DNA of 64,000 nucleotides from the NCBI RefSeq assembly GCF_026341275.1, contig NZ_JAIFZO010000002.1, positions 1,562,361-1,626,360 of the forward strand. The letters run 5' to 3'. Positions 7,312 through 16,124 of this stretch are shown here, one piece after another. Position numbers and translations under genes: made by a program. The notes under the pieces were generated by a model. The model saw only the letters and a list, made by a program, of their open reading frames with translations. It had not been told where the DNA came from and searched no databases. The first letter of the stretch is position 1; each line of letters opens with the position of its first letter. The stretch is from Streptomyces ortus (lineage in GTDB: Bacteria; Actinomycetota; Actinomycetes; Streptomycetales; Streptomycetaceae).

Positions 7312-7940
7312 GGAAGATGAAGTCCGCGGGGTGGATCACCGGAGCCGCCGCGGCCGTCCTCGTGGCGGCCGGGGCCATCACGTACGCGGTCGCCGACGGC
7401 GACGACTCCGGGATGCGCCCGCCCGCGGCGGACTCGGCCGACGCGGGCTTCGCCCGTGACATGTCCGTGCACCACCAGCAGGCCGTCGAGATGTCGTACA
7501 TCGTGCGCGACCTCACCGACGACGAGGGCGTGCGCCGCCTCGCGTACGACATCGCGCAGACCCAGGCCAACCAGCGCGGCATGATGCTCGGCTGGCTGGA
7601 CCTGTGGGAGCTGCCCAAGGTGTCCGCCGGCGAGCCCATGGAGTGGATGGGCATGGCCGGCATGGGGTCGGGCGAGGACGGCGCGCTGATGCCGGGCATG
7701 GCGACCAACACCGAGATGGACGCGTTGCGCGAGCTGAGCGGCAAGGCGGCCGAGGTCCGCTATCTGCAGCTCATGTACGCGCACCACGTGGGCGGTGTGC
7801 ACATGGCCAAGGGGTGTGTGGAGCGCTGCCAGGTCGGGGTGGAGCGAAGGCTCGCACAGGGCATGGTGCAGGCCCAGGAGTCGGAGATGAAGCTGATCAC
7901 GGATCTGCTGAAGCAGCGCGGCGCGAAGCCGTTGCACTGA
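7308..7940 (+). CDS. DUF305 family exported protein
   Basis: A roughly 210-residue protein with an N-terminal signal or anchor (GWITGAAAAVLVAAGAITYAV). The DUF305 four-helix domain follows: FARDMSVHHQQAVEMSYIV, then a methionine-rich middle (MGMAGMGSG, MPGMATNTEMDAL), then LMYAHHVGGVHMAKG. The conserved His and Met residues suggest metal binding, probably copper, as proposed for related CopM-like proteins. The GTG at 7308 overlaps the previous stop as GTGA; the ATG at 7317 is an equally possible start but has its GAGGA only two bases away. It is translated with the DUF3105 gene, so both are probably surface proteins of one pathway. Confidence 0.88.
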   Translation: MRKMKSAGWITGAAAAVLVAAGAITYAVADGDDSGMRPPAADSADAGFARDMSVHHQQAVEMSYIVRDLTDDEGVRRLAYDIAQTQANQRGMMLGWLDLWELPKVSAGEPMEWMGMAGMGSGEDGALMPGMATNTEMDALRELSGKAAEVRYLQLMYAHHVGGVHMAKGCVERCQVGVERRLAQGMVQAQESEMKLITDLLKQRGAKPLH

Positions 7941-8057
7941 CCTTTCCGATTACGGACGCTTCGCCGCAAACCCCCTTCCCATACGGTTCCTTGGGTGGTT
8001 TTTGGGGCAGCCATGCCCCGGCCATTCCCCTGGCGTGAACGGTTCATCGCAAGAGTG

Positions 8058-8084
8058 ACCCCCATCCAGTGATCCTTTGGGGGT
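8058..8084 (+). promoter_or_regulatory. Leader hairpin that sequesters the ribosome binding site of the S53 peptidase
   Basis: ACCCCCA (8058-8064) and TGGGGGT (8078-8084) form a perfect 7-bp stem with a 13-base loop. The 3' arm holds the only Shine-Dalgarno-like G tract (8079-8083), four bases before the ATG at 8088. Folding would hide the ribosome binding site. A separate 11-bp palindrome TGAAC-G-GTTCA is at 8036-8046. Confidence 0.5.
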
Positions 8085-8087
8085 TCC

Positions 8088-10028
8088 ATGAGATCCAATC
8101 GCGCGGCGGTGCGCGCCGGTGTGAGCATGGCGGCGACCCTGCCGCTGCTCGCCGGCGCGCTGGCCCTGGGCATACCCGCGGCCCACGCCTCCGACGACCC
8201 GGCCGGCCGTGACACGCTCCGGGGCACCAAGTCCCTGTGGGCCACGGCCGGGGCGGACAAGGGGGCCACGGCGGACAGCTCCCGGGTGTCGGCCCGGGTC
8301 TACCTAGCGGGCCGGGACGCGGCGGGCCTGGCCGCCTACGCCGGGGCCGTCTCCGACCCGTCGTCGGCCTCGTACGGGAAGTACCTCACCGCGCGGCAGG
8401 CCCAGGCCCGCTTCGGCGCGACGAAGGCGCAGGTGGCCGAGGTGACGGCCTGGCTGAAGTCGGCGGGGCTGACCGTCACGGCCACCAGGACGCACTACGT
8501 GTCGGTGACCGGTGAGGTGGCGGACGCGGAGAAGGCGTTCGGCACGCAGCTGCACAACTACGCGAAGGGCAGGAAGACCTACCGCGCGCCCGAGAAGACC
8601 GCCTCCGCGCCCGCCGGGCTGAACGGCGCCGTCCTCACCGTGACCGGTCTGGACAACGCCCCGCACAAGGTGGACCACTCCGACACGCTGCCGCCGCCGG
8701 ACGCCGTGTTCCACAACGCCGGGCCGTTCTCGTCGTACTACGGCTCGAAGACGGCGACGACGCTGCCGGGCGCGTACGGCACGAAGGTCCCGTACGCCGT
8801 GAAGGGGTACACCGGCAAGCAGCTGCGGGCCGCCTACGGGGCGGGGAAGGCGACCGGCAAGGGCGTGACCGTGGCGATCACGGACGCCTACGCCTCGCCG
8901 ACGATCGCGGCGGACGCCGCCGCGTACGCGGCGAAGCACGGTGACGCGGCGTACCGGGGCGGGCAGTTGACGCAGGTGCTGCCCGGTCAGTACACGCGGA
9001 CCGAGGAATGCGGGGCGGCGGGCTGGTACGGCGAGGAGACCCTCGACGTCGAGGCCGTGCACGCGGTCGCGCCCGCCTCGAACATCGTCTACGTGGGCGC
9101 GGCGTCCTGTTACGACGACGACCTGCTCGACTCGCTCGGCAGAATCGTCGACGGGCATCTCGCCGACATCGTCTCCAACTCCTGGGGCGACATCGAGGCC
9201 AACCAGACGCCGGACCTCGCCGCCGCCTACGACCAGGTCTTCCAGCTCGGCGCCATCGAGGGCATCGGCTTCTACTTCTCGTCCGGCGACAACGGCGACG
9301 AGGTCGCCAACACCGGTACGAAGCAGGTCGACACCCCCGCCGACTCGGCGTGGGTCACGGCGGTCGGCGGCACCTCGCTCGCCGTCGGCAAGGGCGACAC
9401 GTACCAGTGGGAGACCGGCTGGGGCACGCTCAAGGCCACGCTGTCCGACGACGGGAAGAGCTGGACGGACTTCCCCGGCGCGTTCACCTCGGGTGCGGGC
9501 GGCGGGACCAGCGCGACGGTGAGGCAGCCGTTCTACCAGCGGGGTGTCGTGCCGTCGCGGCTCGCGAAGGCCAACGGCAGGCAGGCCATGCGCACGGTTC
9601 CCGACATCGCGGCGATCGCCGACCCCAACACCGGGTTCCTGGTCGGGCAGACGCAGACCTTCCCGGACGGGACGCAGCGGTACGACGAGTACCGCATCGG
9701 CGGCACCTCGCTCGCCTCGCCCGTCATCGCCGGTGTCCAGGCGCTCGCCCAGCAGGCGCGCGGCGGACGGCCGATCGGCTTCGCCAACCCGGCGATCTAC
9801 GACCGGTACGGCACGAAGCTCTACCACGACGTCACGGACCGCCCGACGGGCCGCGACCTCGCGGTGGCACGCGTGGACTTCGTCAACGCCTTCGACGCCT
9901 CGGAGGGCCTGCTGACCTCGGTCCGCAGCCTCGGCAAGGACAGCAGCCTGAAGGCCGTGCGGGGGTACGACGACGTCACGGGGGTGGGCTCGCCCGCGCC
10001 GGGTTACGTGACCTCGTACCGTCGCTGA
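8088..10028 (+). CDS. Secreted S53 family serine-carboxyl peptidase (sedolisin/kumamolisin type)
   Basis: A 646-residue preproenzyme. Residues 1 to about 34 are a Sec signal peptide ending A-H-A. Residues about 60 to 190 are the pro-kumamolisin activation domain (SYGKYLTARQAQARFGAT). The catalytic domain follows with Glu316 and Asp320 in GEETLDVEAVHAVAP, the oxyanion Asp401 in SSGDNGD and the nucleophile Ser541 in GGTSLASP. The C terminus has the calcium-site pattern VTGVGSP. Such enzymes are secreted, self-activating acid-tolerant endopeptidases or tripeptidyl peptidases that supply amino acids. It stands alone between an operon and a convergent hydrolase. A hairpin over its ribosome binding site suggests translational control. 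Confidence 0.95.
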   Translation: MRSNRAAVRAGVSMAATLPLLAGALALGIPAAHASDDPAGRDTLRGTKSLWATAGADKGATADSSRVSARVYLAGRDAAGLAAYAGAVSDPSSASYGKYLTARQAQARFGATKAQVAEVTAWLKSAGLTVTATRTHYVSVTGEVADAEKAFGTQLHNYAKGRKTYRAPEKTASAPAGLNGAVLTVTGLDNAPHKVDHSDTLPPPDAVFHNAGPFSSYYGSKTATTLPGAYGTKVPYAVKGYTGKQLRAAYGAGKATGKGVTVAITDAYASPTIAADAAAYAAKHGDAAYRGGQLTQVLPGQYTRTEECGAAGWYGEETLDVEAVHAVAPASNIVYVGAASCYDDDLLDSLGRIVDGHLADIVSNSWGDIEANQTPDLAAAYDQVFQLGAIEGIGFYFSSGDNGDEVANTGTKQVDTPADSAWVTAVGGTSLAVGKGDTYQWETGWGTLKATLSDDGKSWTDFPGAFTSGAGGGTSATVRQPFYQRGVVPSRLAKANGRQAMRTVPDIAAIADPNTGFLVGQTQTFPDGTQRYDEYRIGGTSLASPVIAGVQALAQQARGGRPIGFANPAIYDRYGTKLYHDVTDRPTGRDLAVARVDFVNAFDASEGLLTSVRSLGKDSSLKAVRGYDDVTGVGSPAPGYVTSYRR

Positions 10029-10052
10029 GTCCCTGAGTCCCTGAGTCCCTGA
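10026..10052. repeat. Three tandem copies of TGAGTCCC at the peptidase stop codon
   Basis: The octamer TGAGTCCC is repeated at 10026, 10034 and 10042 and followed by TGAG. The first copy supplies the TGA stop of the S53 gene, so slippage here would not change the protein. The short region to 10097 holds no other structure. Confidence 0.8.
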
Positions 10053-10097
10053 GCCGCTGAACCGCTGCCGCTGCCGCTTCTCGGCCGTCGCGGCTTC

Positions 10098-11033
10098 TCA
10101 GCTCCGGTGCGTCCGTTCCTCTTCCTGGCCGGCGAGGGGCGGGCGCACCGGTTCGTTCGGGTCGCTCGGGTCGTTTGGTTCGTTTGGTTCGTTCGGGTCG
10201 TACAGGATCGCCGCCGCCACGTCCTGGGGGCGGTCGAGCATGACGAGGTGGCCCGCGGGGGCGGCGACGCGGAAGGTGCCGCCCAGGCGCTCGGCGAGGC
10301 GTTCCTGGCGGTCCAGCCAGTGTCGCGAGCCGCCGCTGTCGGGGTCGGCGTGGGCGGCGAGGACCGTGACGGGTACGTCCGGCAGGGGCCGCTCCCGCAG
10401 GTCGGCCAGCTCGACCGCCTGGTCCCGGTAGGTCGCGTTCTCGGCGAGGGCGGCCCGCAGGGAGCGGCTGGTGGAGTAGGCGCGCCGGACGAGGTCGTAC
10501 GGGGCCGGGTCGCCGCGGCCGTTCCGGCGTCCCGCGCGGACCGCGGTACGCCGCAGGAGGGGGCCGAGGGCGCGTGGCAGGCCCGCGCCCGCCAGCAGCG
10601 TGCCGCACGCGCGCGTGGCGGTGTTCCGGAGGGCGGGGGCGCGGGACGGGCGCGGCTCCTCCTCGACGCCGGCGTCGACCAGGACGAGACCGGCCGTCCG
10701 CTCCGGGTACAGCCGCGCGAAGGCCTCGCAGTGGAAACCGGCGAGCGAGTGCCCGACCACGGTGACGGGTGTGTCGGCACCGGCCGCGTCGAGCACGCGC
10801 GCGATGCGCCGCGCCTCGCCGGTGAGCGTGGGCCACGCGCGCGCGGGCGCGGGGCCGCTGAGTCCGAGTCCGGGCCGGTCGAACCGGACGACCGTGCGGT
10901 ACGGGGCGAGGAGCGGCACCACGGGGTCCCAGTCGAACCAGGACATGCCCAGGCCGGCGCTGAGCAGGCAGCCGGGTCCGGCTCCGTCGACGCGGAGGTG
11001 GTGCGGGATTCCGTCGATGCGAACGAAGCTCAT
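10098..11033 (-). CDS. Alpha/beta hydrolase with a repetitive C-terminal tail
   Basis: A 311-residue hydrolase. The fold shows the oxyanion region SAGLGMSWFDWDPVV, strand RTVVRFDRPGLGLSG, the nucleophile elbow GHSLAG (Ser), and the catalytic acid and base near VLAAHADPDSGG and PAGHLVML. No signal peptide is present, so it is cytoplasmic; the substrate is unknown (ester, lactone or haloalkane-type). The last 30 residues are an unusual Asn-Glu-Pro/Asp-Pro repeat (DPNEPNEPNDPSDPNEP) encoded by imperfect 9-12 bp repeats. The start overlaps the stop of the DUF998 gene as ATGA, so the two are co-translated. It converges on the S53 peptidase gene. Confidence 0.88.
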   Translation of the reverse strand: MSFVRIDGIPHHLRVDGAGPGCLLSAGLGMSWFDWDPVVPLLAPYRTVVRFDRPGLGLSGPAPARAWPTLTGEARRIARVLDAAGADTPVTVVGHSLAGFHCEAFARLYPERTAGLVLVDAGVEEEPRPSRAPALRNTATRACGTLLAGAGLPRALGPLLRRTAVRAGRRNGRGDPAPYDLVRRAYSTSRSLRAALAENATYRDQAVELADLRERPLPDVPVTVLAAHADPDSGGSRHWLDRQERLAERLGGTFRVAAPAGHLVMLDRPQDVAAAILYDPNEPNEPNDPSDPNEPVRPPLAGQEEERTHRS

Positions 11034-11728
11034 GGGCGGACGTCCGCTCGGCGGAGAGGGGTGTCGAGCGGTGCGTCGAGAGGTGCGTCGGGCGGCGGTG
11101 TCGGGGCGCGGAGGAGGGAGACGGCCAGTGCGCCCAGCCAGATCGCGATGACGCCGACCTGGAGGCGCTGGGCGATGCCGACGCCCCAGCCGTCGTGGCC
11201 CGTCTCCAGGGCGGCGATCGCGGCCAGCGTCCAGAGGGTGGCGGCCAGTTCGAGCGCCAGGAGGGCGTGGGCCGCCGGGAAGGCCGCCGTGCGGGTGAGG
11301 GTCAGCATGGCGAGGAGGATGCCGCACAGGGCGACCGTGCTGCTCACGGTGTGCGCGGAGTGGGTCCACGGGACCACGGCCGCGGTCTCCCGCGCGGCGC
11401 ACACCGGGTCGGTGGTGGGGGTGCAGCTGAGCGGGAGGCGGGAGTCGACCGCGGTGGCCGCGCCGAAGAGGAGGAGCGCGGCCCGTGCGGTCGGTGGGGT
11501 GCGGCGGGCCGGCAGGGTCGCGGCTGCGGCGCACACCAGGACGCCCGCGAGGAGGTCCGTCGTGCGGAACAGGGTGGAGTACGGCTGGTCGGTCGCGGCG
11601 AGTTCACTCACGTAGGCGGTGGCCGGGGGGAGGGAGGTCGGCAGGAGGGCTTCCAGCGTCCAGGCGGAGTACGCGAGGGCGGCGAGGGCCAGGAGGGTGG
11701 CTGCTGTGGGCGGGCGAGGTGTCGTCAT
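11030..11728 (-). CDS. DUF998 family integral membrane protein
   Basis: A 232-residue protein with about six hydrophobic helices. The first begins TAATLLALAALAYSAWTLE and is followed by the DUF998 hallmark PATAYVSELAA, which corresponds to the YLSEL(A/G) motif. Other segments are LLAGVLVCAAAATL, ALLLFGAATAVDS, VSSTVALCGILLAMLTL and a final IAIWLGALAVSLL. The family function is not established. The C-terminal tail contains a short DAPLDAPLDTPL repeat. It is the first gene of a two-gene operon with the alpha/beta hydrolase. The start is ATG 11728; longer frames run into the intergenic repeat. Confidence 0.82.
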   Translation of the reverse strand: MTTPRPPTAATLLALAALAYSAWTLEALLPTSLPPATAYVSELAATDQPYSTLFRTTDLLAGVLVCAAAATLPARRTPPTARAALLLFGAATAVDSRLPLSCTPTTDPVCAARETAAVVPWTHSAHTVSSTVALCGILLAMLTLTRTAAFPAAHALLALELAATLWTLAAIAALETGHDGWGVGIAQRLQVGVIAIWLGALAVSLLRAPTPPPDAPLDAPLDTPLRRADVRP

Positions 11729-11770
11729 TGACGCCCATGATCGGGGCGGTGGGTGGGGCTCGCATGTCGT

Positions 11771-11849
11771 GCGCCGTTCCCCGCGCCTCCTCTCAGGGGC
11801 GCGGGGAACGGCGCAGTCTTTCGTCTCTGGGGGCGCGGGGAACGGCGCA
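11771..11849. repeat. GC-rich intergenic repeat: hairpin plus extra right arm
   Basis: Left arm GCGCCGTTCCCCGCGCC (11771-11787) pairs perfectly with 11798-11814. It is followed by AGTCTTT and by a second, unpaired right arm around 11831-11848. Unlike most copies in this window, it lies between divergent genes (the DUF998 gene and nadE), where two terminators would not be expected. Confidence 0.85.
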
Positions 11850-11911
11850 CCGCTGGGGGGTCGGCGGGGCTGCCAGCCCATAACGTCTCTCTGACGATTA
11901 CACTGGGCCTC

Positions 11912-13666
11912 GTGCCTCAACTACGTCTCGCTCTGAATCAGATCGACTCGACCGTCGGCGATCTCGCCGGGAACGCCGAGGCGGTCGTCCGCTGGACCCG
12001 GCACTCCGCCGAGCAGGGAGCCCACCTCGTGGCGTTCCCCGAGATGGTGCTGACCGGGTACCCCGTCGAGGACCTCGCCCTGCGGTCGTCCTTCGTGGAG
12101 GCGTCCCGCGCGGCCCTGCACGCCCTCGCCGCGCGGCTCGCCGAGGAGGGGTTCGGGGAGCTGCCGGTCGTCGTCGGCTACCTGGACCGTTCCGAAAAGG
12201 CGCAGCCCAAGTACGGGCAGCCGGCCGGTGCCCCGCGGAACGCGGCAGCGGTGCTGCACCGCGGCGAGGTGGTCCTCACCTTCGCCAAGCACCACCTGCC
12301 GAACTACGGCGTCTTCGACGAGTTCCGCTACTTCGTGCCCGGCGACACCCTGCCGGTCGTCCGGGTGCACGGCATCGACGTCGCCCTCGCCATCTGCGAG
12401 GACCTCTGGCAGGACGGCGGCCGGGTCCCGGCGACCCGTTCCGCCGGCGCCGGCCTGCTGGTGTCGATCAACGCCTCGCCGTACGAGCGCGACAAGGACG
12501 ACACCCGGCTCGACCTCGTGCGCAAGCGCGCGCAGGAGGCCGGCTGCACGACCGCGTACCTGGCCATGATCGGCGGCCAGGACGAGCTGGTCTTCGACGG
12601 CGACTCGATCGTCGTCGACCGCAACGGCGACGTCGTCGCGCGGGCACCCCAGTTCTCCGAGGGGTGCGTCGTCCTCGACCTGGAGCTGCCCGCCGCCGCC
12701 CCCGAGCCGCCCTCGGGGGTCGTGGACGACGGGCTGCGCATCGATCACCTCGTCATCTCCGACGAGCCGCTGCCGCCGTACGAGGCGGAGTTGTCCGGCG
12801 GGTACGCCGAGCGGCTCGACGCCGACGAGGAGGTGTACTCCGCGCTGGTGGTGGGCCTGCGGGCGTACGCCGCGAAGAACGGTTTCCGCTCCGTGCTGAT
12901 CGGGCTCTCGGGCGGTATCGACTCCGCCCTCGTCGCCGCGATCGCCTGCGACGCGCTCGGCGCGGAGAACGTGTACGGCGTGTCGATGCCGTCCAAGTAC
13001 TCCTCGGACCACTCCAGGGGAGACGCGGCCGAGCTGGCCCGGCGGACCGGGCTCAACTTCCGTACCGTCCCGATCGAGCCGATGTTCGACGCGTACATGG
13101 GGTCGCTGGGGCTCACCGGGCTGGCCGAGGAGAACCTCCAGTCGCGGCTGCGCGGCACCATGCTGATGGCCCTCTCCAACCAGGAGGGGCACATCGTGCT
13201 GGCGCCGGGCAACAAGTCCGAGCTGGCGGTGGGGTACTCGACGCTGTACGGCGACTCGGTGGGCGCGTACGGGCCGATCAAGGACGTCTACAAGACGTCG
13301 ATCTTCCGGCTCGCCGAGTGGCGCAACCGGGCGGCGGCCGAGCGGGGGCAGACCCCGCCGATCCCGGAGAACTCCATCTCCAAGCCGCCGAGCGCCGAGC
13401 TGCGGCCGGGGCAGGTCGACACGGACTCGCTGCCGGACTATCCCGTCCTGGACGCGATTCTGGAGCTGTACGTCGACCGGGACACGGGGGCCGACGCGAT
13501 CGTGGCGGCGGGGTACGACCGGGAGATGGTCACCAAGACGCTGCGGATGGTCGACACGGCCGAGTACAAGCGGCGGCAGTATCCGCCGGGCACGAAGATC
13601 TCGGCGAAGGGCTTCGGCAAGGACCGGCGGCTGCCGATCACGAGCCTCTGGCGCGAGAGCGTTTGA
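11912..13666 (+). CDS. nadE: Glutamine-dependent NAD+ synthase
   Basis: A 584-residue two-domain enzyme that makes NAD+ from deamido-NAD+, ATP and glutamine, the last step of NAD synthesis. The N-terminal nitrilase-like glutaminase shows the Glu-Lys-Cys triad at E44 (FPEMVLTGYP), K126 (FAKHHLPNYG) and C162 (ICEDLWQD). The C-terminal ATP-pyrophosphatase domain begins near residue 290 with SGGIDSALVAAI at about 333-344, and LAPGNKSELAVGY and RQYPPGTKIS follow. Length and order match bacterial two-domain NadE. I chose GTG 11912, giving the standard MPQLRLALNQ; a TACACT (11899-11904) seven bases upstream suggests a leaderless mRNA. A perfect hairpin terminator follows the stop. Confidence 0.97.
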   Translation: MPQLRLALNQIDSTVGDLAGNAEAVVRWTRHSAEQGAHLVAFPEMVLTGYPVEDLALRSSFVEASRAALHALAARLAEEGFGELPVVVGYLDRSEKAQPKYGQPAGAPRNAAAVLHRGEVVLTFAKHHLPNYGVFDEFRYFVPGDTLPVVRVHGIDVALAICEDLWQDGGRVPATRSAGAGLLVSINASPYERDKDDTRLDLVRKRAQEAGCTTAYLAMIGGQDELVFDGDSIVVDRNGDVVARAPQFSEGCVVLDLELPAAAPEPPSGVVDDGLRIDHLVISDEPLPPYEAELSGGYAERLDADEEVYSALVVGLRAYAAKNGFRSVLIGLSGGIDSALVAAIACDALGAENVYGVSMPSKYSSDHSRGDAAELARRTGLNFRTVPIEPMFDAYMGSLGLTGLAEENLQSRLRGTMLMALSNQEGHIVLAPGNKSELAVGYSTLYGDSVGAYGPIKDVYKTSIFRLAEWRNRAAAERGQTPPIPENSISKPPSAELRPGQVDTDSLPDYPVLDAILELYVDRDTGADAIVAAGYDREMVTKTLRMVDTAEYKRRQYPPGTKISAKGFGKDRRLPITSLWRESV

Positions 13667-13687
13667 GGCAGCGTCCCGAAAGACGAG

Positions 13688-13743
13688 AAGACTGCGCCGT
13701 TCCCCGCGCCCCTGAGAAAGGGCGCGGGGAACGGCGCAGTCTT
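13688..13743. terminator. Perfect 23-bp hairpin, complete copy of the intergenic repeat, bidirectional terminator
   Basis: Bases 13688-13710 are the exact reverse complement of 13721-13743, with a 10-base loop. The right arm contains GCGCGGGGAACGGCGC and ends in CTTTTG; the left arm begins with AAGACT. It fills the gap between the convergent nadE and MFS genes and is the most complete copy of the repeat family in the window. Confidence 0.92.
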
Positions 13744-13750
13744 TTGTTCC

Positions 13751-14971
13751 TCAGTGGTGGGCCGGGACCTCCGCGTGCTGCGGGGTGTGGGTCGCCACTA
13801 TGCGGCCCGCGTTCGTCGTGCCGCGGTTGCGGTCCACGACGTACGCGACGGCCGCGACGGCCAGGCCCAGCACCGCCAGGGCCGCGCCCGCGAGGGCCGG
13901 GGACGTGACGCCGTAACCCGCCGCGAGGGCCAGGCCGCCGATCCACGCGCCGCCGGCGTTCGCGAGGTTGAACGCCGCCTGGTTGGCGGAGGAGGCCAGG
14001 GACGGGGCCGAGGACGCCTTCTCCATGACCATGAGCAGCAGCGGGGAACTGGTCGTGAACGCCGCCGCGCCGAGCAGGACCACGGCGAGGGGCGCACTCC
14101 ACGCCGTGGTCATCATCAGCGGGAAGAGGGCCAGCACCGCCACCAGCGAGACCAGCCCGCCGAACAGCGTGCCGCGCATCGAGCGGTCCGCCAGCCGGCC
14201 GCCGAGCAGGTTGCCGATGGTGGCGCCCACGCCGAACAGCGCGAGCAGCAGGGTCACGCTGGAGTCGGCGTACCCGGCGGAGTCCGTCAGCATCGGCGTG
14301 ATATAGCTGTACGCCGAGAAGAGCGCGCCGAAGCCCGCGACGGTCGTACCGAGGGCCAGCCAGACCGGGACCGACCTGAGCGCCGCCAGTTCGCCGCGCA
14401 GTCCGGTGGCGGCCAGGTCGTGCTCGGACGTGCGGGGCAGGAGCAGCGCCAGCGAGGCGATGGCCGCGAGGCCGATCACACTGACACCGAGGAAGGTGGC
14501 ACGCCAGCCGAACTGCTGGCCGACGAGGGTGGCGGCGGGGACGCCCGCGATGTTCGCGACGGTGAGGCCGAGGAACATCAGGGAGACCGCGCGGGCCTTG
14601 CGCTCGGCGCTGACCATGCCGGTGGCGACGACGGCTCCGACGCCGAAGAACGCGCCGTGCGGCAGACCGCTCAGGAAGCGGGCCGCGAGCAGTGAGGTGT
14701 GGTCGGGGGCGAACGCCGAGAGCGTGTTGCCCACGACGAACAGCACCATCAGCCCGATCAGGACCTTGCGGCGGGCCATGCGGGCGGTGACCGCCGCGAG
14801 CAGCGGGGCGCCGACGACGACGCCGATCGCGTACGCCGAGACGAGATGGCCGGCGGTGGGGATCGAGATGCCCAGGTCGTCCGCGACGTCGGGCAGCAGC
14901 CCCATCATCACGAACTCGGTGGTGCCGATGCCGAAGGCGCCCACGGCGAGGGCGAGCAGGGCCAGGGGCAT
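13751..14971 (-). CDS. MFS transporter, DHA1 family (AraJ/PbuE-like efflux)
   Basis: A 406-residue protein with twelve predicted membrane helices. It starts with the DHA1 signature ALAVGAFGIGTTEFVMMGLLPDVA and has loop 2-3 motif A as ARMARRKVLIG and motif C-like glycines in helix 5 (NIAGVPAATLVG). The GIGTTEFV start is typical of exporters of sugars, purines or chloramphenicol-like drugs; the substrate is unknown. The cytoplasmic C-terminal tail is short and His-rich (HTPQHAEVPAHH). AAAGG precedes the ATG. It converges with nadE; upstream, the endonuclease-fold gene ends about 90 bases away on the same strand. Confidence 0.9.
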   Translation of the reverse strand: MPLALLALAVGAFGIGTTEFVMMGLLPDVADDLGISIPTAGHLVSAYAIGVVVGAPLLAAVTARMARRKVLIGLMVLFVVGNTLSAFAPDHTSLLAARFLSGLPHGAFFGVGAVVATGMVSAERKARAVSLMFLGLTVANIAGVPAATLVGQQFGWRATFLGVSVIGLAAIASLALLLPRTSEHDLAATGLRGELAALRSVPVWLALGTTVAGFGALFSAYSYITPMLTDSAGYADSSVTLLLALFGVGATIGNLLGGRLADRSMRGTLFGGLVSLVAVLALFPLMMTTAWSAPLAVVLLGAAAFTTSSPLLLMVMEKASSAPSLASSANQAAFNLANAGGAWIGGLALAAGYGVTSPALAGAALAVLGLAVAAVAYVVDRNRGTTNAGRIVATHTPQHAEVPAHH

Positions 14972-15059
14972 GAGGGACCTTTCACAGGGGAGAGCGGTGT
15001 TCCGTGCAGTTTATGTTCAACTACGGAACAAAGCCTTCCAGCCCCAGTATTCCCAAGGG

Positions 15060-16097
15060 TTACGAGCGGGTTGCCGACAGCTTCACGCGTGCGGCGATCG
15101 GAAGATGGTCGCTGCCCGTCTCCGGCAGGGTCCACGAGGTGACCGGCTCGACGCCCTTGACCATGATCTGGTCGATGCGCGCCATCGGGAACGACGCCGG
15201 CCAGCTGAACCCGAAGCCGCTGCCCGCCGCACCCTGCGCGGAGCGCATCTGCGAGGTGACGCCGTTCAGCGCGCGGTCGTTCATCGTGCCGTTCAGGTCG
15301 CCGAGCAGGGCGATGTCCGGCAGCCTCTCGTCGGCGATGGCCTCCCCGAGCGCGTCGGCGCTCTTGTCGCGCTGCCGCGCGGTGAAACCGGCCTCCATCT
15401 TCACCCGGACGGAGGGCAGGTGCGCCACGTACACCGCGAGCCGCCCGTCGGGCGCGGCGACGGTCGCCCGCATCGCGCGGGTCCAGCCGAGCTTGATGTC
15501 GACGGGGGCGGCCCCACTGATCGGGTACTTGCTCCACAGACCGACCGTGCCCTGCACGGAGTGGTACTTGTACGTCGAGGCGAGGGCCTTCTCGTAGACC
15601 GGAACCGCCGTGGTGGTCAGCTCCTCCAGGGCCACCACGTCCGCGCCCGAGGCGGCCACGGCACGGGCCGTGCCCTCCGGGTCCGGGTTGTCCGCGTTGA
15701 CGTTGTGCGTGGCGACGGTGAGGTCCCCGCCGGAGCCCGTCCTGTCGACGAGCAGCCCGCCGAAGAGGTTGACCCAGATGATCGCGGGCAGGAGGACTGC
15801 GATCAGCGCGGTCGCCGACCTGCGGAACAGCGCGAGGCCGAACAGCACCGGGACGGCCAGCCCCAGCCAGGGCAGGAAGGTCTCCAGGAGGCTGCCGAGG
15901 TTGCCGATCCGGTTCGGGATCTGCGCGTGCATCGCCATCACCAGGGCGAGGACGAGGGCGCACGCGGCCAGGACGACGCCCCGCCGCCAGATGCCCCGGT
16001 CGGTGCGGAGCGACGTCAGCAGGCGGCGGAGCCGGGGTCCTCTGCGGTCGGGTCCCTGGCCGCCGCTGCCCGTCTCCGTCATGTACGCCTGCGCCAT
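15060..16097 (-). CDS. Endonuclease/exonuclease/phosphatase family membrane protein
   Basis: A 345-residue protein. After a basic N terminus come three hydrophobic helices (VVLAACALVLALVMAM, FLPWLGLAVPVLFGLALF, TALIAVLLPAIIWVNLFG). An extracytoplasmic EEP catalytic domain follows: VATHNVNADN, DVVALEELT, LLGDLNGTMNDRAL with the Asp-x-Asn pair, and the terminal GSDHLPI with the catalytic Asp-His. The family cleaves phosphodiesters in nucleic acids, lipids or inositol phosphates; a surface enzyme like this may act on phospholipids or extracellular DNA. GAGG lies eight bases before the ATG. A -10-like TAGGGT on the minus strand lies in the upstream inverted repeat. Confidence 0.88.
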   Translation of the reverse strand: MAQAYMTETGSGGQGPDRRGPRLRRLLTSLRTDRGIWRRGVVLAACALVLALVMAMHAQIPNRIGNLGSLLETFLPWLGLAVPVLFGLALFRRSATALIAVLLPAIIWVNLFGGLLVDRTGSGGDLTVATHNVNADNPDPEGTARAVAASGADVVALEELTTTAVPVYEKALASTYKYHSVQGTVGLWSKYPISGAAPVDIKLGWTRAMRATVAAPDGRLAVYVAHLPSVRVKMEAGFTARQRDKSADALGEAIADERLPDIALLGDLNGTMNDRALNGVTSQMRSAQGAAGSGFGFSWPASFPMARIDQIMVKGVEPVTSWTLPETGSDHLPIAARVKLSATRS

Positions 16098-16124
16098 ACC
16101 GTCGCCTCACCAACTGCCGTTCAC

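Noticed and set aside
8304..9827. 507-codon open frame antisense to the S53 peptidase
   Set aside because: The composition is Arg/Gly/Val shadow sequence without domains, while the plus-strand protein has an intact catalytic set.
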